DNA of 59,412 nucleotides from Actinokineospora inagensis DSM 44258 (GTDB taxonomy: Bacteria; Actinomycetota; Actinomycetes; Mycobacteriales; Pseudonocardiaceae), in NCBI RefSeq assembly GCF_000482865.1, contig NZ_AXWW01000047.1, positions 14,977-74,388 on the forward strand. Reading direction: 5' to 3'. Positions 23,101-30,147 of this stretch are shown here, in pieces (the stretch's first letter is position 1; the number at the start of each line of letters is the position of its first letter). Both the position numbers and the translations under genes were made by a program. The notes below the pieces were generated by a model. It made no database searches and was not told the origin of the DNA. It saw nothing but the letters and a program-made list of their open reading frames with translations.

Positions 23101-23962
23101 CACCGGTGCCGCGGCCGACGTCCAGCTCACCGACGCCCTGCCGTCCGGCGCGACCTACTCCTCGGCGACCGGCGGTACCTGCACGGCCACCGACGACGTG
23201 GTCCACTGCTCGATCGGCACGGTCGCGGCGGGCACCACGACGACGGTCCGGGTGGTCGCCGCGATCGACCCGGGCTTCGACGGGGACACCATCACCAACT
23301 CGGTGGTGGCGACCTCGGTGTCGCCGGACGCGAACACCGCGGACGACACGGCGGTGACCACCGACCCGATCCGCAGGCAGACCGCGCTGGCCGTGGTCAA
23401 GACCGCGGACAAGACCAAGGCCACCGTCGGCGACCAGATCAGTTGGCTCGTGTCGCTGTCCAACACCGGCCCGTCCACCGCGCCCGCCGTGTCGGTCACC
23501 GACAAGCTGCCCGCCGGGGTCACCCTGATCACCGCGATCACCAGCACCGGCACCTACGACCCGGCCACCGGCGCGTGGCGGCTCGACGCGATCGCCCCGG
23601 GCGAGCAGCCCACGCTGCGGGTGACCGCCCGGGTCGACAAGGCGGGCTCGTTGGTCAACATCGCGTCGTTGACCGCCCAGGACGTGCTCGACTCGGCCTC
23701 GGCCGATGACACGGCCAGCGCCACCACCGAGGTCTCCGCCCAGGGCGGCACCGAGACGTCGACCTCGGCGGCCACCACAACCACAGCAAGTCCGACCACG
23801 ACGACCACGACGACCACGTCGGCCACCGCGAGCCAGCAGCAGAACCTCAGCTACACCGGTGTCCCGGTGCTGCGGTGGGTGACCATCGGTCTGTTGCTCA
23901 CCGCGGCGGGTGTGCTGCTGGTCTTCCAGTCGCTGCGGCGGCGGCGAGGTCGTCGGTCGTGA
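5129..23962 (+). CDS. Giant exported wall-anchored DUF11-repeat protein (6277 aa)
   Basis: The product is predicted to be a very long surface or secreted fibre. It begins with a signal peptide (hydrophobic core LSLTAVLLATLMPLVA, Ala-rich cleavage region near residue 40). A non-repetitive beta-rich head follows (about 45-368), rich in Asn/Ser/Thr and resembling heads of DUF11 adhesin-like proteins. From about residue 370 there are 47 tandem DUF11-type domains of about 120 residues. Nearly all have the core NNGPSTAT and two cysteines that could form a disulfide. The C-terminus has a Thr-rich linker, LSYTG, a transmembrane helix and RRRRGRRS, which together form a sortase signal of the LAxTG-like type. 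No sortase gene is in the window. The role is unknown; adhesion, hyphal coat or spacer are possible. A receiver-hybrid kinase pair follows on the same strand. Confidence 0.93.
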   Translation: MGAVFRSGVQRHTRSGVLSLTAVLLATLMPLVAPSVARASVQRSFDAVFSTEDNGAITLTGASNMDCPTLSSGCTSARLGTATGTSNNNNVFNMAFVDVDSDSSTSNSSTATLNMPVGSTVLNARLIWGGRSVAGTNGVAPTKAVNTVKFKPPAASGYSTLTATSLIQPTALVATDGGPYQASIDVTSAVQAGGAGVYSVADIGAATGQDRYAGWSLVVAYRNPALPLRNLRVFEGFADITSATGNSSVDIPVSGFLTPTTGNVNASVGVVAWEGDYGTTGDALKLAGTTLSDATRPANNFFDSRISDGGVDQLGRNPANLNNFGVDIGRIATTNVLANGSTSATINLTSSGDSYYPGIVTSQIDLFTPSFNAVSKTVTNLNGNNPAQPGDTLEYKITFANTGADYADTAVVRDVLATGLTYLPGSLSVLTDTGGTTGTRTDATGDDTADYTSADRTVRFRVGSGATASTGGTIAPGGSVVTRFRATVNRAAAGSSIVNTPILDYKARTLGRTYSFSGNDVSTPVSALADLAASKTVAGSTQNAGQNVTYTIAATNNGPNAATGATLVDTLPTGTTYVSATPPAGVTCVPLGQILTCALGTVANGATVSIPVVAKVNSDTAGGVVINSVTASASTADDVSVNNTATAPITVTQSADLAVTSSLTGPVVPGTEQATLTSTVTNNGPSDATGVVLSIPLPDNTYVAWASDGCTVAAGTVTCVVGSLASGASSTVTVVLGVNSGYTGNTVAVTTSASSSTPDSNNSNNSSTATANTAPLADIAVTKTVADNPVPAGTRTTYTIAVANKGPSDAANVVVTDPVPPGVTVVSANPQMGTCTVGASVSCTLGTIPAGTTVTVSLRVGIAVNRAAGPLTNTASATTSTTQKVTTNDSSSVTTTVTRISDLSISKSAIPSPVIAGAPLSYTLAVANNGPSTADSVVVTDTLPAGLTTTGQQSTQGTCTVVVQTITCALGTMAPGATATVTITADTPGIVPLAGFSNTGTVTSASTDPNPANNSATYVSTVTAQSDLSVTQVATAAQVVAGTGTRYTMTVLNNGPSVATGVTSTQTIPTGFVISAITPTSGTCQVVNGQVNCNFGTLATGAAATVTVDVTVPSGQAPATTNSVATVASTTTDPTTSNNTTTTPVAVRTAADVRIANVQTPGTFRAGDPFSRTFSVANSGPSDAQGTVLVADLPAGVLDLAVSLGGVACTVNGGRVTCPIGTMTAGQTLTGTVTGRVAASSPPGPRTFAATISSTTADPVPANNTVAAATAVTAYAQLSIDQTVDPSTLVAGSRATYTVIGTNDGPSDATTVTLTYTAPTSLHLVSAVSSLGPCTIQGQAVTCVLDRLPAGTADNLTIVADVSSTATGTVTTHAQIDTLTPSPGGENQLDTLDAQVVQSADLVLTGTTSANPVRAGTAQTYTLTASNAGPSTATNVVLSDTLPTGLTILSGSLATQTGTCTANPDGMGFNCSFGNLAPGASASVVVSALVPADTAAGTVLTDTAAIGSPTTDPTPDNRAVSLASTVSTEADLAITTTAAGNAEAGSNDVYTITVANNGPSVARSVVIADPLPSGTGFVSADPGCSLVGTAIQCAVGDLTQGAIKTVKVTLVVAPNYSAPTLANTATVSSPTTDPSTANNSSTATQSVSANANLRTAIAITSGPVVAGTPVTYRVTTTNDGPSVAPQVVVADPVPSGTTYVSASPSSGGTCVFSSGAVRCTWPSLAVGQTVTTDITLNVASNTPVGTSLGNTATATSSVPDPNPGDSSATATATVGAVANVSVTQTLTSGPPVAGGKMTWQAVIRNAGPSSAYGIATSDPAPAGVTYSSVSSTVGTCTINGSGAAVCTVGTLASGATATVTLIGALAPDYTGTGVTNTVTVTTTSTDPDTSDNVSSAVSDTSSSADLGLAMTAQPDPVVPGQPVTWTATVTNNGPSTSRGVVVTDDLPAGITPQPQPGCTISGQRVTCTLGDIATGGTATATIRGALAANFSGNTLRNTATVTSGTADPNVSDNTATTATSPNPQADLSVSVVQPTNAVAGQPASWAVRVSDAGPSDAAGTSLTISVPAYLYNAAASWPGGVCTVSGATATCPLGLVGAGQTTEVTLTGTIDAAYNGPLTVGADVVAQTNDPNLANNSANTVSTTSQSADLVSQVTAPDSAVPGTQVSWVLGSRNLGPSTAVGTTLTATLPDGLSGVTATTAAGTCSVSGTTITCPVGDIAPGITVMVNISGTLAANVIAPAVVVGGSASSTVTDPNQANNASTASTPVKPTANLHVAKAVTSGVPVAGAPIAFAIEVSNAGPSDAQSVIVTDSVPTAVSGLVADTPQGTCAITGQDLRCALGTVAAGSPPVTISLRGVLADGAGTSVTNTATVASATPEVDNSDNSGSVTASSTGSADLGVTVTAPGTVTAGLPLTYTVTVTNNGPSTATGSNLTGTLPAALTNVTSDNPNCLNLTTCNLGDIAPNGTVVVHLTGTVDPTTTGTLESRINTGSTVADPDGRNNSVATRVDVTSSADLGATFSVDPQPAVPGTTLLYTATITSQGPSTVDAVVTFSPLPDGTDVAGPITSSQGTCSVIVRSIVCDLGPIVPGAVSTVQIPVLLSPSYSGGNLVNTLSVQASTNDPNPGNNSANAETTVVPQADLALALAGPGTVTPGSPAHWDLTVVNHGPSDAPVTLVQDLPTAVGDISVVTSQGTCTVTGQQLRCDLGTVGATGTVTIGVDGIIDPDTTTPTLTTDAGLDSTVAEPTNAQPDGRSATATSTVSPSADTFIQVEANSPTITPGTRASWTVTAINAGPSTAHNVTVTAVAPTGTTNVTLTGPAGSTCTAATLTCTVPALTPGKKGSAEFTLSADVPSSFADQVLDATTSVAANETDPEPGDNTATASTPVSPEADLKVAVDVTPQPIVAGGPVTITATVTNSGPSHAPGTTFTLPVPNGVQNVTVDAPAGVTCDNTVACTVGDLPVGDIKIVLHGTVSPTYTDKSLTVTASASSDAGDGNPDDNTITTTADAEIQADLGVTASVNPTTLVAGSPVTITATVKANGPSTANDVVFHLPIPPALRDVQVTAPNGVSCDPSVNCSIGTMVPAAESTITVRGTLASDYTDGDLSLTASVNSSTPDDNTANNTATITAAANSSANLSVVTTADPTPLTAGSPVTLSSRIHNDGPSTATSVVFGLPVPTGLTDVVVSAPSGVTCDNTVKCTAATLAPGQDLVIVVGGRVKPDVTDSSLTVTSNVTSPVTDPTPADNSSTVTAGVGVAGDVSVALAVDPNPLVAGSPLTVTATVHNAGPSTATGVTFTLPVPAGLVGITVVAPNGVTCDNSVSCTVGTIGPDTDTVITVRGRVAPTYTGPAIALTGTANTGSPDPTPANNSTTATTPVGANAGLAMNLVVDPATVTPGTPVTATATVHNGGPSTAANAVVTIPVPAGLTTVTVTAPNGVTCDNTVRCTIGAIDPNADVVITVTGTVDPAYAANSITFTGSSTSDTPDGNPADDSATVTKPVAAAADLGAAITLNPTNPVAGKAVDITADVVNHGPSTAVGATLNIPVPAGITNVTVSAPAGVTCDSGVFCTVGTLAPGASTRIVLHGTVAPDVTAPVSVTATATSQTPDPTPDNNSATATGTTGSSADLAFTAQVTPNPITAGTAVTVATALTNNGPSTATSVTFSVPVPNGVTNVTVDAPNGVTCDNTVKCTAGSIAPGTTVNVVVHGTVAPNVTAPVTFTGSASSPVTDPNTADNSFSTTGNVTTAADLGVTVNYAPGAVVAGAPVAATVVVRNAGPSTAAGTTVSVPVPAGLTNVTVDTPNGVTCDNTVSCTFGNLAPGASAQITVHGTIAPDYAKPDLALTATAATTATDPSAADNTATATAQVGTAANLKVSSTLDPTTLTAGSPFSFVTTIDNSGPSYAAGTTFTLPVPAGVTGIEVIAPAGVTCDNTVKCTVGAVAPGSPVKIEVRGTVDPAFTGPSISLTASAGSSTTDPDQTDNSTTVTANVSVAADIKVVVSPNPLSVASGAPFSVTLTARNNGPSTATGVTLNLPIPNGVENVTVIAPNGVTCDNTVACTVGTLAPNTQVDVQVQARVAQSFTGNQIVFTGVVASPTPDQNTGDNTTTIPLQTNATADLSASTVVNPTTGLIAGQPVTATTTIRNAGPSQAVGATFTLPVPAGLTDVTVDAPAGVTCDNTVKCTIGTINSGDQLVITVHGTVDPAFTGSSLTLDTNVSSPTPDPDPTGNSSSTTVPVGVNADLAAKLTVNPSSLTAGSAFTATATLTNAGPSTATNATFAIPVPAGVGTVTVEVPSGGVTCDTTVNCTAATVPPGANVVVIVRGTVAPDFTGNSLPFRATASSPTPDATPGNNSTSYDAATASAAAVSVNTVVDPGTLTAGSPFTATTTIHNDGPSVAAGVALNFPIPVGAQNIQVTTPAGVTCDNTVSCAVGQIASGADVVVVVRGTVSPNYTGSTITFNATETSSTPDPAQADNSASVAAPVAVTADLGVAVTADQTAVTAGSPIAVTAAVSNAGPSTATAVKVTLSVPAGLTNFTVDAPAGVTCDNTVACTIDSIAAGATVAITLRGTVDPTFTGPGLSFTGATSSAAGDPSSAGNTATLGVPVSVAADLAVTSLTAPTAVAAGTPVTITATLRNNGPSTATGATFSLPVPAAVTGVQATGPAGVTCDTTVSCTLGTLAPNAEITIAITGTVSPTYTGSGLTFTGALSSPSPDPTPGNNTATATTTTSVTPDLAVTSTLDSPTVTAGTAISNTVTIKNNGPSAAGAFTVNLAVPDGVDSVNVTAPSGVTCVARSLSCSVDGLAPGASLDIVISGVVAPDYTGPQLSFVANVTPPAGDVSSADNTATATATVSASANVTLTAALTPSPLTAGSPAKITAKITNTGPSTATGVTFTLPIPPGIQNVVVTAPNGVTCDPTVRCTVDTLAPGASLDITVDALVAPDANPAAITLTASAGSATPDPDHGDDQVVLNSNVTASADLSLKTTFDPATLTAGSPFTATTVISNAGPSTATGVTFTLPVPPGVEGVTVTAPPGVTCDNTVKCTIGDVAPGTDITIVVTGKVSPTTTQAPTFTTTVSSPTPGPNQGDRTVTTTPPLTVSSDLATTLVLDPTAPVAGTAQAATVTVRNNGPSTATGVVVTIPVPSSLTGVTFQTPTGVTCDATGTCVIDNVAPGTAVAIVLRGTVDPAATGNLTLNAAATSATTDPTPTDNSAGVNAPIAARADLVAAATVTSTNPTAGSPVTITATVRNDGPSTATGVTLTVPLPPGLQNVQVTAPAGVTCDPTVACTIGTLAPGKTVTVTIQGTIAPDAGGPLDLTATAASDTPDADPSDNTVTATSAVSTTADLKLTSQITPDRLVAGSSATITTNVTNAGPSTANNVVVSVPVPAGLQDYVVTAPTGVDCDTTVKCTITSLAPNGSVQILVTGTVAPEQTAPLNSAVTATSDANDPNEADNTVTLSEPVASEADLSLVMNFQAASLTAGSPAVVIAKARNAGPSTAKTARLALGLPGEFQNITIVTRNGVTCDTTVQCELGDMAPGAEITVEVHGVFSSDVAGDATVVGLVESPTPDPVPGNESVIVSQAVNNSTDVSLTKTAPSQITAGQDITWNLAVHVDGPSDARDVVVVDPLPKGVTPVTADPACAIDNGTVRCPLGNLTQGTDRTLTITAHVDPDFGGDQLDNAASVTTSSNDSDVTNDTATASTDVRKVVDLGIDKTLSPQPVVPGQQATFTLEVVDFGPSTATNVLVTDPIGAGMTPVSATSTLGDCAINGQIVTCTPGTVTTDDDVFITIVVDIDPAFVPNEVSNTATVVSDVTDADPSDNTVSIAGSAAPLTDLTIGMTADQTGYHPGDPITWLLTITNNGSSQARGVVVTDQLPASVGNVTVPTGCTLTGRALVCSLADLAAGDSTTLTVTGVVNADATSGTILNTASVASSTAEQNPSDNLAGTTSTLNAQADLVVGKAVENGPVVAGKDTTWLITVQNVGTGAAADVQLTDALPSGATYSSATGGTCTATDDVVHCSIGTVAAGTTTTVRVVAAIDPGFDGDTITNSVVATSVSPDANTADDTAVTTDPIRRQTALAVVKTADKTKATVGDQISWLVSLSNTGPSTAPAVSVTDKLPAGVTLITAITSTGTYDPATGAWRLDAIAPGEQPTLRVTARVDKAGSLVNIASLTAQDVLDSASADDTASATTEVSAQGGTETSTSAATTTTASPTTTTTTTTSATASQQQNLSYTGVPVLRWVTIGLLLTAAGVLLVFQSLRRRRGRRS
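6238..23740 (+). repeat. Array of 47 DUF11-type coding repeats
   Basis: I counted 47 units by listing each start (ADLxV-type) and its NxGPS core. The first, at about 6238-6712, is longer and divergent (NTGADYADT in place of the NNGPS core). Units 2-46 average about 370 bases. The array falls into an N-terminal set (units 2-20), a central set (units 21-42, about 13804-21900) whose cysteine motif is mostly GVTCDNTVxCT, and a C-terminal set (units 43-47) that returns to the first style. The central uniformity suggests recent amplification or gene conversion. Confidence 0.85.
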
Positions 23963-24054
23963 GCGGGGCGGTCCTGCTCACAGCCCGGTCGGCGCCCGGC
24001 CCGACCCGGCGCGGCCCGCACGGCGTGCCCGGGTGGGCGGAAGGAGGGAACGCG

Positions 24055-24441
24055 GTGACGCGGATACTCGTCGCCGAAGATGATCCGGACGTGCGGGACC
24101 TGCTGGTGTTCAAGCTGGTCCAGGCGGGGTACGACGTGACGGCCGTCGGCACCGGGCAGGAGGTGCTCGACGGCGCCCCGGCGGTCGACCCACAGCTGTT
24201 CCTGCTCGACGTGACGCTGCCGGACATGACCGGGCTGCAGGTGTGCGCCGAACTGCGCGGCGTGGCGGCCACCCGGGACACCCCGGTGGTGCTGCTGACC
24301 GGCCGGACCCTGGAGTCGGACATCGCGGCCGGCCGGGACAGCGGGGCCGACGACTACATCTTCAAACCGTTCAGCCCGCGCGACCTGGTCGGCCGGATCG
24401 AGGCGCTGTTGGCCGCGCACGGCGAGGCACCGGATCGGTGA
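24055..24441 (+). CDS. Single-domain response regulator (receiver only)
   Basis: The 128-residue protein is a stand-alone CheY-like receiver. The acidic pair EDD is at residues 8-10 and the phospho-acceptor Asp is D52 in [12 protein letters not shown]. The switch Thr is in VVLLTGRT and the conserved Lys in IFKPFSP. The GTG at 24055 has AAGGAGGG about 6 bases upstream. The frame stays open further upstream, but that sequence runs into the end of the giant gene and is not protein-like. The gene ends 10 bases before the hybrid kinase start, so the two form an operon. It has no output domain, so it probably acts by protein contact or as a phosphate relay or sink. Confidence 0.9.
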   Translation: MTRILVAEDDPDVRDLLVFKLVQAGYDVTAVGTGQEVLDGAPAVDPQLFLLDVTLPDMTGLQVCAELRGVAATRDTPVVLLTGRTLESDIAAGRDSGADDYIFKPFSPRDLVGRIEALLAAHGEAPDR

Positions 24442-24451
24442 CCTGGGGCTG

Positions 24452-27364
<2,913 letters not shown>

Positions 27365-27392
27365 GCGACGGCGCCGTCGGGGGATCGGGTCG

Positions 27393-28070
27393 TCAGGGGA
27401 CCAGGTCGCGTAGCGGGCGGCAGAACGGGTGGTCGGGGGCCACGGTCGCCAGCGGCTGGCCCGCGTTGATCGAGACGGGGATGTCCGGGCTGGCCGGGAG
27501 CCAGGCGGCGATGGGGGCGCGGGCGGCGCGTTCGACGTCGGTCGCCGGGAGCCCGGTCTCCGGGTGGGCGCGGGTGACCACGACGGTGCGCAGGCGGTGG
27601 TCGTGGTTGAGCAGGTCGAGGGTGTCGTGCAGCCTGCCGAGGGCGCGCAGGGCGGGGCGCTCGGCGGTGGTGACCAGGATCTGCTGGTGGGAGTACTCGA
27701 GCGCGGTCACCACGTGCTTGTTGATCGTCGCGGGGGCGTCGATGACCACGTGCGCGTACATGGTGGACAGCGACGCGATGAGTTCGCTGACGATGCGCTC
27801 CGGGACGCGGCTGGGGTCGCCGAGGACGGTGGGCGCGAGGATGGCGTAGAGGCCGCGGCCGAGCCGGGTCGCGACGTGCGCCTCGGGGACGCCGTCGTCG
27901 TCGGCCTCGGCGTCGAACATGGTGGCGATGTCGCCCGCGGTGAAGTCGATGTCGACCAGGCACACCGGGCCGCCGCCCGTGCGGGCCAGGGTGACCGCGA
28001 GGTTAGCGGCGATCGTGGACGTACCCGCCCCCGCCCGACCCGCCACAACCGTCACTATGTGTGCGCCCAC
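27393..28070 (-). CDS. TadZ/CpaE-like MinD-family protein with degenerate Walker A
   Basis: The 225-residue protein has the layout of a MinD/ParA-type ATPase, closest in style to CpaE/TadZ proteins that place Tad (Flp) pilus or secretion machinery. The N-terminus MGAHIVTVVAGRAGAGTST (residues 1-19) aligns with the deviant Walker A loop KGGxGK[ST]. Here the signature Lys is Arg (R12) and the phosphate-binding Lys is Thr (T17), so ATP hydrolysis may be lost. CLVDIDFTAGDIATMF matches the switch I region. The GTG at 28070 is preceded by GGAGGT at good spacing. No other Tad genes are in the window. It converges with the hybrid kinase (28 bases) and is divergent from the NarL-type regulator. Confidence 0.75.
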   Translation of the reverse strand: MGAHIVTVVAGRAGAGTSTIAANLAVTLARTGGGPVCLVDIDFTAGDIATMFDAEADDDGVPEAHVATRLGRGLYAILAPTVLGDPSRVPERIVSELIASLSTMYAHVVIDAPATINKHVVTALEYSHQQILVTTAERPALRALGRLHDTLDLLNHDHRLRTVVVTRAHPETGLPATDVERAARAPIAAWLPASPDIPVSINAGQPLATVAPDHPFCRPLRDLVP

Positions 28071-28285
28071 TGGGTGACCTCCGCTCGTGTTGTCACAGAG
28101 CGTTGCCTACCTGACCCGGTGCGCGGCAGCGGGCGAGCGGTCGACCCGCGTCGGCCCGGCGCCCGACATAACGTCCGGACCTGCATGTTCTGTTATGGCC
28201 CGACCGGTGGCCATCGGGATGCGACACATTTTTCAGGTTCCTGTAACCCTGGCCGGGGGTAAACCGACAGTCACAAGTGTTATCG

Positions 28286-28295
28286 CCCATATGGG
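28286..28295. promoter_or_regulatory. Palindrome upstream of the NarL-type regulator
   Basis: CCCATATGGG is a perfect 10-base palindrome about 20 bases before the regulator's start, within a wider GTCAC...GTGAC arrangement. It lies in the 245-base divergent promoter region and could be an operator. There is no direct evidence that it binds anything. Confidence 0.3.
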
Positions 28296-28315
28296 TGACG
28301 GGAAGGTGGGCTGTG

Positions 28316-28960
28316 GTGATTCGCACCGTCGTGGTCGACAGCGACACGTTGACGCGGTACGGGTTGTCGATGCTCGCGGGCGCCCATCCGGACGTCGAGG
28401 TCGTCGGCGAGGCCGGGTCCGCCGCCGAAGCGCCCGCCGTGATCGCCGACCGCCGCCCCGACGTGGTCGTCATCGACGTGGAACTCGCCGACGGCAGCGG
28501 CCTGCCGCTGGTCCGCTCCCTGCGCGACCGCTACGCCGACCTCGGCATCGTGGTCATGACATCCCTGGACACCGACGACGTGCTGTTCCGCGCCCTCGAC
28601 CACGGCGCCTCGGCGTTCCTGGTCAAAACGGCGCCGGTGGTCGAGATCCTCAGCGCCATCCGGCACGCGGCCGTCGCGGCGACATCGTTCACGGCGACGG
28701 GGCTGCTTGAAGCGTTGACGCGGCGGCGAGAGCAGGAGGCGCGGTTCGCGTTGTCGCCTCGGGAGCGGCAGGTGTTGACCTTGCTGCGGGACGGGCTGTC
28801 GATTCCGGACATCGCGAGCACGATCCACATCAGCAAGTCGACGGCGAAGACGTATGTGGCTCGGTTGTATGACAAATTGGGGGCGTCGAGCCGGGCACAG
28901 GCGTTGGTGACGGCGTTGCGGACTGGGTTGATTGATTATGAGGCGGCGCCGGGCGGGTGA
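28316..28960 (+). CDS. NarL/FixJ-type response regulator (REC-LuxR HTH)
   Basis: The 214-residue protein is a two-domain transcription regulator. The N-terminal receiver has acidic residues at D8 and D10, phospho-acceptor D54 in VVVIDVELADG, and K in FLVKTAP. The C-terminal LuxR-type helix-turn-helix is seen in LSPRERQVLTLLRDG followed by IASTIHISKSTAKTYV. The start is GTG at 28316, with GGAAGG upstream. GTG at 28313 is equally possible and adds one residue. No histidine kinase is adjacent on its strand; the hybrid kinase at 24.5-27.4 kb is the nearest and is not clearly its partner. It is divergent from the TadZ-like gene. Confidence 0.9.
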   Translation: MIRTVVVDSDTLTRYGLSMLAGAHPDVEVVGEAGSAAEAPAVIADRRPDVVVIDVELADGSGLPLVRSLRDRYADLGIVVMTSLDTDDVLFRALDHGASAFLVKTAPVVEILSAIRHAAVAATSFTATGLLEALTRRREQEARFALSPRERQVLTLLRDGLSIPDIASTIHISKSTAKTYVARLYDKLGASSRAQALVTALRTGLIDYEAAPGG

Positions 28961-28968
28961 GGGCTGGG

Positions 28969-29040
28969 CTTGTGATCTTGCTGCGGTTCTGCTGTGATCT
29001 TGCTGCGACTTTGCTGCGGTCTTGCTTTGTGATCTTGCGT
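28969..29040. repeat. Short direct repeats TGTGATCTTGCTGCG
   Basis: Just after the regulator's stop, the motif TGATCTTGCTGCG occurs twice and degenerate forms (GCGACTTTGCTGCGG, TGTGATCTTGCG) surround it. It reads as a small cluster of imperfect 15-25 base repeats leading into the larger dispersed repeat. I see no gene in it. Confidence 0.6.
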
Positions 29041-29061
29041 GGTTGTGTCGGTGGGCTTGGG

Positions 29062-29368
29062 TAGGCTTTGTATTCAGGGGCTCGAGGTCGGGTTGATCAT
29101 GGTGCTGGGGCGGCTGGGCGATCTTGTCGGTGGGGTCGGTTAGGCTGTGTATTTAGGGGCTTTGCGCTCGGTTGATCTTGGTGTGAGGGGGCTCTGGGCC
29201 TCGGCTGCGCCTCGGGGTTCGGCCTGGTCGCCTTCGGCGACGCCGGCCTCGGGCGCCAGATAAATACGGGGTGCCCGCTGGGGTGAAGTTGTTTTGTTTG
29301 GGGCCCCTAGCGGTGGCCTGGGTAAGGCTAAAAGGCGGGGCCACTGGAAAGACGTGGCCTTACCCGCC
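29062..29368 (-). repeat. Dispersed intergenic repeat, copy B (inverted copy of 1-300)
   Basis: Read on the minus strand from 29368, this follows positions 1-297 of the window nearly base for base. It includes the AAACAAAACAACTTCACC marker, the GCGTCGCCGAAGGCGACCAG core and both tail units ending in CAGCCTA or a close variant. The two copies face each other across 28.8 kb that includes the giant gene and the kinase operon. An open frame starting MAPPFSLTQ occurs in both copies but diverges freely, so I call it non-coding. Confidence 0.8.
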
Positions 29369-29421
29369 TGCCGGCTTAGGCCACCGCTTCCCCCAAACAA
29401 AACAACTTCACCCCAGCGGGC
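29273..29421. repeat. Long imperfect hairpin formed by two facing marker segments
   Basis: The marker segment at about 29273-29322 (GGTGAAGTTGTTTTGTTT) recurs in inverted form at about 29377-29421, giving arms of about 45 bases. Between them is a nested inverted repeat (GGGTAAGG with CCTTACCC) enclosing GGCCAC and GTGGCC. The whole could fold into one large branched hairpin, so copy B overlaps a second partial, opposing copy of the element. Confidence 0.7.
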
Positions 29422-29429
29422 GGTTGGTG

Positions 29430-29881
29430 TCGGCGGGTTTCGAGGCGCGCGGTGCGGGTTGGTGGGCTTCGTCGATGGGCGGGGGGTTTGTTCTGAGGCG
29501 CGTGGGGTGGGTTGGCGGCCTTCGTCGATGTGGGGTGGGGTTTCGAGGCGCGTGGTGCTGGTTGGTTGTGCGCTTCGCCTAAGGGGTCGGCGGGTTTCGA
29601 GGGGCGCGGGGCGGGTTGGCGGCCCTCGTCGATGAGGGGCGGGTTTCGAGGCGCGTGGGGTGGGGATGGTGCTTCGTCGATGAGGGGCGGGCTTTGTTGA
29701 GGCGCTTGGGGTGGGGGTGGCGCTTCGTCGATGCGAGATCGGGGGTTTTTGGGGCGTGCGGGGGGTGGGAGTGGCGTTTCGCTGATGTGGGCTGGGCTTT
29801 TTGAGACGTGTGGGGGAGGGGTGGGGCTTCGTTGATGTAGGCCGGTTGTTTTGAGGTGTGTGGTGCGAGGTGGGCTGGGGG
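29430..29881. repeat. Nine degenerate tandem repeats of about 50 bases
   Basis: Units of 46-53 bases share the plan GGCGGGTTTCGAGGCGCGTG, then GGGTTGGCGG, then CTTCGTCGATG. Approximate unit starts are 29430, 29478, 29531, 29584, 29637, 29685, 29736, 29788 and 29838. Units decay progressively rightward. The strand is G/T-rich with many G-runs. Frames through the array give low-complexity His/Pro/Arg-rich translations, so I do not call a gene. Confidence 0.65.
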
Positions 29882-30147
29882 TGGTGTGGGTGCGGGTTCG
29901 TTTGCTTGGTGGTGTGGCTGGTCGCGTTTCGGTGTGGTGGGTTGAGCTCGGTGTGCCTGAATGTCGTCCTTGTGGTGCTTGTTTGGTAGTGGCGGGGTTT
30001 GCGTTTTTGTTGCTGTGGATGTGGTGGGTGGTTGGGTGTTGAGGCGGCTTGCGGGTGTGGTTGTCGCGGGTGGGGGAATTGCTGTTGTTGACTTGGGGGC
30101 GCGGTGGGCGTCGTGTGTGTGTGTGGGGGAGGAGCGGGGGCGAGGGG
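29882..30147. other. G/T-rich region without a recognisable gene
   Basis: This continues the G/T-rich strand bias of the tandem array, with runs such as GTGTGTGTGTGGGGG near 30115. A short hydrophobic open frame on the plus strand looks like a composition artefact. It lies just downstream of the 173-residue gene and could hold its terminator, but I see no clear hairpin. Confidence 0.4.

Noticed and set aside
18959-23206. Second long antisense frame (1415 codons) over the giant gene
   Set aside because: Same reason: Gly/Arg/Asp-rich translation that follows the sense repeats and no start context.
29851-30042. A short hydrophobic 63-codon frame on the plus strand
   Set aside because: It comes from G/T-rich low-complexity DNA, giving Val/Leu/Trp/Gly runs, with no ribosome site.
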